DNA of 15,467 nt from Caldithrix sp. (GTDB lineage: Bacteria > KSB1 > UBA2214 > DYKH01). The position numbers and the translations under genes were made by a program. Positions 1 through 6,514 of this stretch are shown here, piece after piece; position 1 is the stretch's first letter; the number at the start of each line of letters is the position of its first letter. A model generated the notes under the pieces. It worked only from the letters and a program-made list of their open reading frames with translations, was not told the origin of the DNA and made no database searches. The stretch is taken from contig DYKH01000123.1 in NCBI GenBank assembly GCA_020722685.1, positions 1 through 15,467 of the forward strand. Reading direction: 5' to 3'.

Positions 1-130
1 TGTCATCCAATAAAACCGTTTTTGGGCGCTTCACGTTTCATTTTAGAAATGTAGGCACTATCTTATTTTAGGTCTCCTGTTTGTAACGCTACTAAAAAAT
101 TTCAGATTATTTTTCCTTTTGGTGATAATC

Positions 131-421
131 ATGTTGTCTGGCATTAAGTTATCATTGCCAAGCAACCAAATGGGAGATTTTTTCAATGGCTTGATTCCAG
201 CAAAAATGGGCAACCTTTTAGATGAGGCATTCGCTGAGACTGGTTACGATGGTGACGATGTGACTGGTTACTGTGGGGGGCTTGTGGATTTATGCCCATT
301 AACGTTCGTCATGTGTTGCTGCTGCGATCCGGGTTCTTACATGGGACGTGTAAATATGTGCAACGTTGTGTGCTACTGTTATCAAGGCAAGGTACTCAAA
401 TCAGCAGCGGTATCCTGTTAA
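131..421 (+). CDS. Doubtful Cys-rich small protein
   Basis: This open frame of 96 codons starts at an ATG preceded by a weak GGTGAT ribosome site; a TTG 12 bases upstream (119) is an alternative. I do not recognise a family. The N-terminal half is ordinary (LLDEAFAETGYDGDD). The C-terminal half carries ten cysteines, including a CCCC run and CNVVCYC, spread over about 50 residues with no CxxCH heme motif and no clear zinc-finger spacing. A leader plus Cys-rich end recalls a ribosomal peptide precursor or metal-binding peptide, but no maturation enzyme lies nearby. Its stop (419-421) overlaps the stop of the opposing transposase stump. The stretch is more AT-rich than the rest of the window. 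It may equally be a chance open frame in non-coding sequence. Confidence 0.3.
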   Translation: MLSGIKLSLPSNQMGDFFNGLIPAKMGNLLDEAFAETGYDGDDVTGYCGGLVDLCPLTFVMCCCCDPGSYMGRVNMCNVVCYCYQGKVLKSAAVSC

Positions 422-558
422 GTGGTGGAGGGATCGATGCCAGCCTTCTCAGCAACCCTGAGAACACCGTTCGATTCAGCTTCTTTGAGAATCGCTTGCT
501 TCTCTTCCGGGCTGTAAACCTTGCCCGGAGTGGATGGCACTAACTCTTCGGGTTGCAT
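418..558 (-). pseudogene. Truncated transposase N-terminus (helix-turn-helix, IS3 orfA-like)
   Basis: A strong ribosome site (TAAGGAGA, reading the minus strand) precedes an ATG at 558. The 46 residues that follow include 'YSPEEKQAILKEAESNG' and 'VAEKAGIDPST', the first helix and the helix-turn-helix start of orfA-type transposases (IS3/IS911-like and related). In intact members this runs on through a 'STLYRW'-type segment into the rest of a roughly 90-residue orfA. Here the frame stops at TAA straight after DPSTT. A TAC CGC (Tyr-Arg) appears about ten bases later in another frame, so a small indel may have broken it, but nothing transposase-like continues towards base 1. It is a dead IS remnant. 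The true left end of the element may lie around 600-640, which I could not define. Confidence 0.5.
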
Positions 559-665
559 CTCTTTTCTCCTTATATTAACAGCAAAACTATGCGAAAAGAG
601 TGTTACCCCTAAATTGGCCGGTTTTACTGGCATCCATGTTAGCAGAAACATGAAGGAAAGAAAGA

Positions 666-1685
666 ATGGATAATAGCATTCCCTCATCCCCGCGCATACT
701 CACGACAACCGTGGGCTCGTATTCCTCGATAGAATGGCTGCAGGCGATGCCGACCGAACAAAGCCTGATCGACGCCACTCGCGTCGTCATCAACATCCAG
801 CGTAGCCTTGGAATCGAACTGCCGACCGATGGAGAGCTGTACCGATTCGATGTCAATCACCCGGACACGAATGGGATGATCGACTATTTCACCCGACGGC
901 TGGGCGGAATCAAGAGCGAGATCGGCTTAAGCGACATCAAAGCTTTTCGGGAAAAGGCGGAGATGGCGTTTCGCCGAAAACCCGCCGGCGTGGTGATCGA
1001 CAAAATCAGCGAGGGAAGTCTGGATCTCTTTTCGGACTGTTCCAGAGCTGCTTCGGTGGCAGGAGGTATTTTCAAGTTCACCCTCACCAGTCCCTACATG
1101 TTGGCGAGAACGCTGCTGGATCGCTACTATGCCGACTTTGAAGAAATGCTGCTCGCCATTGCTGATGTGCTGGCCGAACAGGTCGGCGAGCTCCCCTGCG
1201 CCTGCATTCAGGTGGATGAAGCGAACGTGACCGGCAACCCTCAAGATGGTGAAATTGCGGCCAAGGCGATTAACCGAATTTTGGATCGCGTTCGATGCGA
1301 AAAGGCCGTGCACTTTTGCTTCGGCAATTACGGCGGACAGTCGATTCAAAAGGGCAATTGGAAAGAACTGATCGGATTTCTCAACAGTCTGCATTGCGAC
1401 CATCTGGTGTTGGAGCTGGCGCATCGGCCGGCAGGCGACCTGGAGGCATTGGCGCAAATCGAACAGCGAATTCAATTAGGGATCGGCGTCATCGACGTGA
1501 AAGTGAATCACATCGAGTCCCCGGATGAGGTAGCCGCACGCATTGAAAAGGCAGAAAGGCACCTTGGCGCAGGCCGAATTCGCTGGGTACATCCCGATTG
1601 TGGATTCTGGATGCTAAAACGGTCTGTAACGGAGCGAAAGCTTGAGGCGTTGGTTAAGGGACGTGACAAGTACCTGGGTATTTGA
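666..1685 (+). CDS. Core-MetE-type cobalamin-independent methionine synthase family protein
   Basis: This 339-residue protein matches the catalytic C-terminal barrel of cobalamin-independent methionine synthase and lacks the N-terminal half of full-length MetE (about 750 residues). It opens with the family signature 'ILTTTVGSY' (11-19). The zinc ligands that activate the thiol are all present: H216 and C218 in 'VHFCFGNYGG', E250 in 'LVLELAHRP' and C312 in 'HPDCGFWML'. D184 in 'IQVDEANV' sits where the substrate-binding Asp of the 'IDEPA' motif is expected, although the usual Pro is missing. The likely reaction is zinc-dependent methyl transfer to a thiol such as homocysteine; the methyl donor of short forms is often a corrinoid protein rather than a folate, and the donor here is unknown. 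The start has AAGGAAAG upstream. The gene converges on the GcvH-like operon with a 14-bp gap and no visible terminator. Confidence 0.85.
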   Translation: MDNSIPSSPRILTTTVGSYSSIEWLQAMPTEQSLIDATRVVINIQRSLGIELPTDGELYRFDVNHPDTNGMIDYFTRRLGGIKSEIGLSDIKAFREKAEMAFRRKPAGVVIDKISEGSLDLFSDCSRAASVAGGIFKFTLTSPYMLARTLLDRYYADFEEMLLAIADVLAEQVGELPCACIQVDEANVTGNPQDGEIAAKAINRILDRVRCEKAVHFCFGNYGGQSIQKGNWKELIGFLNSLHCDHLVLELAHRPAGDLEALAQIEQRIQLGIGVIDVKVNHIESPDEVAARIEKAERHLGAGRIRWVHPDCGFWMLKRSVTERKLEALVKGRDKYLGI

Positions 1686-1699
1686 AGGTGAGTACGAAA

Positions 1700-2524
1700 T
1701 TACTCCTGCGCAAAAAGCCGGCAAACGATCTCGTAGTATTTTCGCGGCCCCAACATTTCCTCCAAGCTGAGAAGGCGTCTGCCTCCATCCTGCATCGTGT
1801 AACCCAATTCGTCCGTGTGTCCTTCTATGGCCGATTTGAAAGCGTCGATGACCTGCGCTTGCTGCGTTTCTAAAAAGTCCATTGCCGGCGGTCCTTGCTT
1901 CCATGCGCGCAAATCTTCAGCAAGCTTCTCCGAGTAGAATTCCGCCAGCCAGGAATCCTCCTGCGATTGTCGACGATTTCGATTCCACTCGCCGAACGAC
2001 TGCGGGTTACACAAAGTAATCTTGCCGCTGATTGGTGAGGGCAGGCAGAGCGTACCCTCGCTACAGACGATCCAGCACAACGCCTGACCGGCTTGGATGG
2101 TCGATCCTGTCTTTTGCAAAATGATCTCTTTCACCGAAGGCAGAAGCTTCATCCCAACTTCGCTTATGCCCAATAGGGCCCTTTTCGGCGCGAGCGATTT
2201 GACGTACCAAAACCCGACGCCGTAGAAAGCCTCTGAATCGAAGATGAACGTACCTGTCCCATGCCAGCAGCTTAACGACAACGGCATGACAGCCGGGCTC
2301 TCGCCAACCTCTGCTTTTGTGGTCGATCTTGCAGTCATGGACGGGCTCGGCGCCGGCGCGAGGTGATTAGGCGTTGGGGCAGTCCCACCGCTCTTCATAA
2401 TCGCATCGAAGGGGCAATTCTCACAATCGAATTTACGGTCGCAAAGCTTATAGTCGACGATGCCCGCTTCCATCCAAATACAAGGCAATTCGTTTTCCGG
2501 CCAGATGTGTTTCCGTTGTAGCAT
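1700..2524 (-). CDS. GcvH-like protein 3, soluble, with N-terminal Cys cluster and no lipoyl Lys
   Basis: Last gene of the operon, 18 bp after the NrfD-cytochrome gene; 274 residues against about 130 for true GcvH. Residues 14-40 form a conserved-looking cysteine module: 'PCIWMEAG' then 'LCDRKFDCENCPFD' (C15, C28, C34, C37), which could bind zinc or an Fe-S cluster. A Pro/Ala/Ser linker (46-80) leads to a GcvH/lipoyl-like fold at about 86-170, ending in 'LPSPISGKI'. Aligned by eye to 'ESVKAASDLYSPVSG' of GcvH, the lipoyl-lysine position is E156, so this protein should not be lipoylated. Several extra cysteines (C150, C154, C160) lie exactly around that site. The C-terminal part has the 'YTMQDGGRR' element shared with the other two paralogues. 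No signal peptide is seen, so it is probably cytoplasmic. Databases would name it 'glycine cleavage system protein H', which is probably misleading here. Confidence 0.8.
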   Translation of the reverse strand: MLQRKHIWPENELPCIWMEAGIVDYKLCDRKFDCENCPFDAIMKSGGTAPTPNHLAPAPSPSMTARSTTKAEVGESPAVMPLSLSCWHGTGTFIFDSEAFYGVGFWYVKSLAPKRALLGISEVGMKLLPSVKEIILQKTGSTIQAGQALCWIVCSEGTLCLPSPISGKITLCNPQSFGEWNRNRRQSQEDSWLAEFYSEKLAEDLRAWKQGPPAMDFLETQQAQVIDAFKSAIEGHTDELGYTMQDGGRRLLSLEEMLGPRKYYEIVCRLFAQE

Positions 2525-2542
2525 GCTATCCCGATTATTCCG

Positions 2543-4126
2543 CTAATTCCCATTGGAATGGCAAAGGTCACAGCCGTCCTCGATGGAAAAACTCTCCTTA
2601 CCGTTGTGACAAACCCCGCATTGTTTACCCTCGTAAAGCTGCTCCATGCTCACGGCTCCCAGAGCGCCTGCTTGCTCCGGTCTGATTGAGAACATGCCGG
2701 CGTGGCAGTTCTTGCAGTTTGGTTTCTCCGTATCCACGTGCGTTTCGTGGGAGAATTTGACTTTGCCGGGACTGTTATCGCCGGTTTGGAAATAGATATC
2801 CGCCGGCAATTTCAGCTCCGGAGAAATCAGTGAGGTCGTTGTTGGGACTGCTTCTGCGACCGTAGTGGGCTTTGGCTTCTGCGCATAGCCATAGCCCAAG
2901 CTGATGATGATGATGACCAGCAAGCCGCCCAGAATGCTCATCGCTTTATAGCCGGCGCGTCCTGCGGCAACCAGCGGCGGTTGGTACTTCGGCTGGACGG
3001 TGCCGGTCTCCTCGTGAGTTTGGAAGACCGGCAAGTACTTGCTGGCCAGACTGAACAGCACAAACCCGGCGCCGACGATGGAGGCAGTGACCGCCAATTC
3101 CATCCATGAAGGGACGTATTCTACGCCGGCCGAGCGGGTCATGCCCGTGACGCTAACGTTCAGCCGATTCGTCACAAAGCCGAGCAATACTAATACCGAG
3201 GAGAGAAAAAGCCCGGCCATGTTTTCACGGATTTTCGGTATGAGCAGCAACACAATGGGCAGCATTGCACCCAGCACGACTTCTGCGAGAAAGAAAATGC
3301 TTTCTCTTGAGCCATCGAAAACATATTTGAGCGCGTTGTTGGCTGACAATTCCTGAAAACGCATAACCAACCACAGGGAAAGCACAACCACGATGACCCG
3401 GCTCAATTTGACCAATATTGAAAATTCCAACTGCTTACCGTGCGCCCGTGCGCTGAGATAGGATTCGAATATCACCATGGCCAATCCGCCGGCGATGGCG
3501 GAGATGAAAAAGAATAGCGGCAGCAGTCCGGAGTACCATAACGGATGCAGCTTGTCCGGGGCAATCACGTACAGCGTGCCAAGAGATGACTGGTGCAGTG
3601 TGGAGAGGAGCACGCCTACAATCACCAAAGGAACGGTGATGGAGCGAATGATACGCAGCGGCTTTTCCAGTCTGAACCGTTCTAACACGATGGGGGAGAA
3701 TTCCAAAAACAAAACGGTGGTATAGAGCATCACACACCAGCCCACCTCGAACATGACCGAGTGGGGATTCCACATGATGATCGGATGCCAAACCCGATAG
3801 GGGCGACCCAAGTCGAAAAGCAAGGCGCCGATCACCAATAGGTAGCCCAAGAAGGCCGTCAAGACCGTGGAGCGAGCGATGGGCTTATAGTCTTTGAGAT
3901 TGAAAATGTAGACGGTGGCGCAGACAACGAATCCGCCGGCAGCCAGGCCGACGCCGACCAAGATGTCGAATCCGATCCAAATGCCCCAGGGAAAGTCATC
4001 GGACAGATTGGTGGCGGCGCCCAGTCCCTGGGTGAAACGCAAGAACGTGGCATAGACTCCAAGCGTCCAAATGACTGCCAAAACCACCCGCCAAAAAGTT
4101 ATTTTAGGAATGCGAAAATTGATCAT
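2543..4126 (-). CDS. HybB/NrfD-type membrane subunit fused to triheme cytochrome c7 domain
   Basis: This 527-residue integral membrane protein belongs to the NrfD/PsrC/HybB superfamily of quinone-reactive subunits. 'DFPWGIWIGFDILVGVGLAAGG' near 44-65 (quoted here in two overlapping pieces: DFPWGIWIGFDI, FDILVGVGLAAGG) is characteristic of HybB-type members. I count ten hydrophobic spans to about residue 360, then an extra span at 396-412 that should carry the C-terminus across the membrane. The tail (456-527) is a c7-type triheme domain: 'FSHETHV' (distal His H460, H463) and CxxCH motifs at 471-475, 503-507 and 519-523, with 'MEQLYEGKQCGVCHNG' between. It probably exchanges electrons between menaquinone, the HybA-like ferredoxin and the triheme group. 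ATG 4126 is chosen; a TTG at 4138 adds four residues and is possible, as neither has a strong ribosome site. Confidence 0.88.
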   Translation of the reverse strand: MINFRIPKITFWRVVLAVIWTLGVYATFLRFTQGLGAATNLSDDFPWGIWIGFDILVGVGLAAGGFVVCATVYIFNLKDYKPIARSTVLTAFLGYLLVIGALLFDLGRPYRVWHPIIMWNPHSVMFEVGWCVMLYTTVLFLEFSPIVLERFRLEKPLRIIRSITVPLVIVGVLLSTLHQSSLGTLYVIAPDKLHPLWYSGLLPLFFFISAIAGGLAMVIFESYLSARAHGKQLEFSILVKLSRVIVVVLSLWLVMRFQELSANNALKYVFDGSRESIFFLAEVVLGAMLPIVLLLIPKIRENMAGLFLSSVLVLLGFVTNRLNVSVTGMTRSAGVEYVPSWMELAVTASIVGAGFVLFSLASKYLPVFQTHEETGTVQPKYQPPLVAAGRAGYKAMSILGGLLVIIIISLGYGYAQKPKPTTVAEAVPTTTSLISPELKLPADIYFQTGDNSPGKVKFSHETHVDTEKPNCKNCHAGMFSIRPEQAGALGAVSMEQLYEGKQCGVCHNGKESFSIEDGCDLCHSNGN

Positions 4127-4184
4127 GTCTTTTACCAAATAGTATGTTGATATCTTCTAAGGAATTGTGGATGAGACCGCGGAT

Positions 4185-4958
4185 CTACTCGTCCATAATC
4201 CGGTCGTCCTCCTGGCGCGATTTTCGCTGGGAGTGCTCTTCCTCCAATCGGATGCGACGATTGATGATCCACCAAACGCCGAACAAGACGGCCCCGCCTC
4301 CGGAAACGATGTTGGGAATTTTCGACAGCACCTTCCAGGTCAATTCCGGATAAGCCTCGTCCTGAACGGAGTGCGGAAATCCCAATTCCGCGAAGGGAAC
4401 CGGGGAGAGGTAAAGCACCGAAGTGCCGCCCGCCTCCTTGATGCCGTAGATATGTTTTACGTAGCGATTGGGATTCTTTTCGATCCGCTGATAAGCTTCC
4501 GCAATGAGCTTTTCTCGGTCGCCAAAGATCGTGGCTCCAGTCGGGCAGGCTGCCGTGCAGGCCGGTTCCTTTCCTTCCTTTACGCACTTTTCGTAGCACA
4601 TAACGCACTTTTGCACTTTGGGAAGGGGACTGTCCCATTCGTACTTTGGTACTTGAAAGGGGCAGGCGACCATGCAATAGCGGCATCCCATACACTTGTC
4701 TTCCGCATAGATAACCGCACCTTCCGGGGTCTTCACCAAGGCCCCAACCGGGCAGGCCGAGACGCAGGCGGGATTTTCACAATGCATGCATTGTCGCCGA
4801 ATGTTCACGCCCTTCCGGTGCTCGATCACAGTCCAATTATCGGCGGAGAGGCGTTCGGGCTTGATGTCCTTCGGCAAGGAATTGATTTCCTTGCAGGCCA
4901 TCACACAGGCTTCGCAGCCAATGCATTTTGTCAAATCAGTCAAAATAGCTGCTTTCAT
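4185..4958 (-). CDS. HybA-like four-cluster ferredoxin with C-terminal membrane anchor
   Basis: 257 residues with four [4Fe-4S]-type cysteine sets: C12/15/18/22, C57/60/65/69, C89/92/95/99 and C118/121/134/138, plus a spare C125. This is the arrangement of the HybA/PsrB/NrfC electron-transfer subunits that pair with NrfD/HybB proteins, and the partner gene follows 58 bp downstream. A short hydrophobic span at about 216-232 ('GGGAVLFGVWWIIN') is flanked by Arg-rich sequence and should anchor it to the membrane, as in HybA. Unlike most HybA proteins it starts directly with 'MKAAILTDLTKCIGCEAC' and shows no Tat signal. Translation starts at ATG 4958 with GGAGG ten bases upstream, and that ATG overlaps the stop of the preceding mini-ORF. 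It should relay electrons between the quinone subunit and an unidentified partner. Confidence 0.9.
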   Translation of the reverse strand: MKAAILTDLTKCIGCEACVMACKEINSLPKDIKPERLSADNWTVIEHRKGVNIRRQCMHCENPACVSACPVGALVKTPEGAVIYAEDKCMGCRYCMVACPFQVPKYEWDSPLPKVQKCVMCYEKCVKEGKEPACTAACPTGATIFGDREKLIAEAYQRIEKNPNRYVKHIYGIKEAGGTSVLYLSPVPFAELGFPHSVQDEAYPELTWKVLSKIPNIVSGGGAVLFGVWWIINRRIRLEEEHSQRKSRQEDDRIMDE

Positions 4959-5034
4959 CGGACGAATACCTCCACGTCAACTCCCACTTCTGCTCCTGCT
5001 CTTGCTCCTCCCGCTAAAATAGCTTGCTTCATCG
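4941..5034 (-). repeat. Imperfect 20-bp direct repeat covering two successive start codons
   Basis: Read on the minus strand, 5034-5015 (CGATGAAGCAAGCTATTTTA) and 4960-4941 (CGATGAAAGCAGCTATTTTG) agree at 16 of 20 positions and lie 74 bp apart. Each contains an ATG that begins MK(Q/A)AIL and each is preceded by a GGAG-rich ribosome site. The 74-bp period is not a multiple of three, so the upstream copy cannot give an N-terminally extended ferredoxin without a frameshift. Confidence 0.6.
4955..5032 (-). CDS. 25-codon mini-ORF with ATGA overlaps at both ends
   Basis: Too short for ordinary gene calling. It starts at ATG 5032, which overlaps the TGA of GcvH-like 2 in an ATGA, and stops at a TGA that overlaps the ATG of the ferredoxin in another ATGA. 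A GGAGGGAG ribosome site lies about seven bases upstream, inside the end of GcvH-like 2. The peptide begins MKQAILAGGARAGAEVG, and its first residues mimic those of the ferredoxin (MKAAIL). The coding sequence is a purine-rich, repeat-like GGAGCA run. It may be a translational coupling device, or simply a by-product of a small duplication of the ferredoxin start region. No function is claimed for the peptide. Confidence 0.4.
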   Translation of the reverse strand: MKQAILAGGARAGAEVGVDVEVFVR

Positions 5035-5760
5035 AACCGCTCCCTCCGTCGCCTGCTGTGGACCGACTGAGAGGAATTCCTGCTGAAATCTCTCCCATGC
5101 TTGGTCATCCAATTGTTGAAGGACGCCCTCTGCTGGAAGGCCGCCGTCTTGCAGTGTCTGCGCCAGGGCAGGCTGCGGGGATGCGGAGGATAAGAACTCC
5201 CTGAGTCTCTTGATTTCCTGTTTAATCCAGTCGTGCGCTTCTTCGCCGACCAGCAGGCTCTTGAGAGTGCGCGCCAAGCCGTTCGGCCTTACGGCGATCG
5301 CCCAAGCGTTGCCGAGCGATTTCGAGTTGAGCATCTCAGGCTTGGTCAGCAGGTCTGAATTGATTTCCTCAATAACGCCGTCGCAAGGAGATTGAAGCCG
5401 CAGGGTGCGCTTTCCTTGCTTAATCTGCATGAGAGGGTCTCCTTTGGCAATCTGTTGGCCGCTTTGCGGGAGCCGGACGTCATCGATGGGTCCCAGTATT
5501 TTGGTAACCATTCGATCCACGCCGATGCGCAGCCGGCCGCTTGGAGTTAGCACGCCCCACAAGTGACCTCCACTGGCGAAAACCCCGTCCGGAAGAAAAT
5601 GCTCATCGAAACCGTGGGCCGAGGTGACGCCTTGAGGAACAGCCCCTCCCTCGGTGGAATAATCCGTCGCGTTCGCCGTCTTCCGCTGCTGATAATGCTG
5701 GACGAAAAAATCGACCATGAGGGAGATCAAAACCAAAGCGATAATAATGAGTACTGTCAT
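5029..5760 (-). CDS. GcvH-like protein 2, membrane-anchored, Lys in unusual context
   Basis: 243 residues. An N-terminal hydrophobic span (2-20, 'TVLIIIALVLISLMVDFFV') followed by basic and polar residues suggests a membrane anchor or uncleaved signal. After a linker, residues 56-135 form a GcvH-like lipoyl fold: 'GHLWGVL...RLRIGVD', 'LPQSGQQIAKGDPL' and 'LQSPCDGVIEEINSD'. K117 in 'KQGKRTLRLQSP' aligns by eye with the lipoyl-lysine of GcvH, but the acidic residue normally three positions before it is K114, so lipoylation is doubtful. The C-terminal module has 'TLQDGG' (203-207) and 'WERFQQEFL' (222-230), matching the other two paralogues. ATG 5760 is preferred because AAGGTG lies six bases upstream; a GTG at 5769 would add three residues but lacks such a site. 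Its stop overlaps the mini-ORF start. Confidence 0.8.
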   Translation of the reverse strand: MTVLIIIALVLISLMVDFFVQHYQQRKTANATDYSTEGGAVPQGVTSAHGFDEHFLPDGVFASGGHLWGVLTPSGRLRIGVDRMVTKILGPIDDVRLPQSGQQIAKGDPLMQIKQGKRTLRLQSPCDGVIEEINSDLLTKPEMLNSKSLGNAWAIAVRPNGLARTLKSLLVGEEAHDWIKQEIKRLREFLSSASPQPALAQTLQDGGLPAEGVLQQLDDQAWERFQQEFLSVGPQQATEGAVR

Positions 5761-5884
5761 GTGATGCACCTTTGAATCTAAGAATGAATGATGTTTTTAC
5801 ACGTGCGAAGGCTGGGTCCTCTTGGAGCTAATTGGCCTCCGCTTTTTCCGGACGCTCCGAACCGGGCACTTTTCCGAGCACGCC

Positions 5885-6514
5885 TTAAGCGCAGCCCTCG
5901 TCATTGAAAAACTCTACACAGAATTCTTTCCACTGCTCGTCGGTCAGGTACTTGGCAAAGCCCTCCACCAGGTCGCCGCCGTCCTGCATGGCAGGAACCA
6001 GGTGGCCGGCATGGTTGAGCAGGAACTTGGTTCTGGCGCTTTTCAGCCAATTGGCGACCGAGGCGCCTTGAATGAGATTGGCCACGTTTTCCTTTAGGTG
6101 CGATGCGTTCACTTTGAGAATCCATTCACGCCACTTATTCTTGTCGGAGTTGACGTCGACGATGACGCCATCCACCGGCATGCGCTGAGTCAGCGTGCGC
6201 CCGCCGACCCGAGCCCTCCAGGCCACTTCGCCTTGGTGCATTTCTTGGCCGACATGGGGCAGGGCCAATACGTCGACTTTGCCGAACGCCCTTTTTGCGA
6301 AATCATCCAGACCGACCTCTACCAAATCTTGGCTCACGACTTTGGCAAAGGTATGGCTGGGGTGCAGGAACAACCCGGCAGCAGACGTTTGCGCCGTCTC
6401 CACGCTAACCGGAACGGTCTTTGCCACTACGGCCTTTCTTTTGGCAGCTTGCTCACGCAATAGGCTGATGACGATGAATACGCTGAACATCGCGGCAACG
6501 ATTAGGACGACCAT
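5885..6514 (-). CDS. GcvH-like protein 1, membrane-anchored, no lipoyl Lys
   Basis: First gene of the minus-strand operon, with a strong AAGGAGA ribosome site upstream of ATG 6514. It has 209 residues. Residues 2-19 are a hydrophobic span followed by REQAAKRK, which predicts a single membrane anchor. The lipoyl-like fold covers about 49-123: 'LFLHPSHTFAKV', 'VEVGLDDFAKRAFG', 'LPHVGQEMHQGE' and 'RMPVDGVIVDVNSD'. By eye, the position of the lipoyl-lysine is G105 (context RVGGRTLTQ), so it cannot be lipoylated there. The C-terminal part ends with 'PAMQDGGDLVEGF' and 'WKEFCVEFF', the shared module. Anchoring plus a lost cofactor site argue against a glycine cleavage role; a structural or carrier subunit of the ferredoxin/NrfD complex is an inference from the operon. 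A 124-bp gap to gene 2 contains no further gene that I can support. Confidence 0.8.
   Translation of the reverse strand: MVVLIVAAMFSVFIVISLLREQAAKRKAVVAKTVPVSVETAQTSAAGLFLHPSHTFAKVVSQDLVEVGLDDFAKRAFGKVDVLALPHVGQEMHQGEVAWRARVGGRTLTQRMPVDGVIVDVNSDKNKWREWILKVNASHLKENVANLIQGASVANWLKSARTKFLLNHAGHLVPAMQDGGDLVEGFAKYLTDEQWKEFCVEFFNDEGCA

Noticed and set aside
1686..1699. Bidirectional terminator between the convergent MetE-like and GcvH-like genes
   Set aside because: The 14-bp gap has no inverted repeat or T-run.
4167..5204. Long plus-strand open frame of 345 codons
   Set aside because: It lies antisense to the ferredoxin, whose cysteine motifs are unmistakable, and its translation is low-complexity with no recognisable domain.
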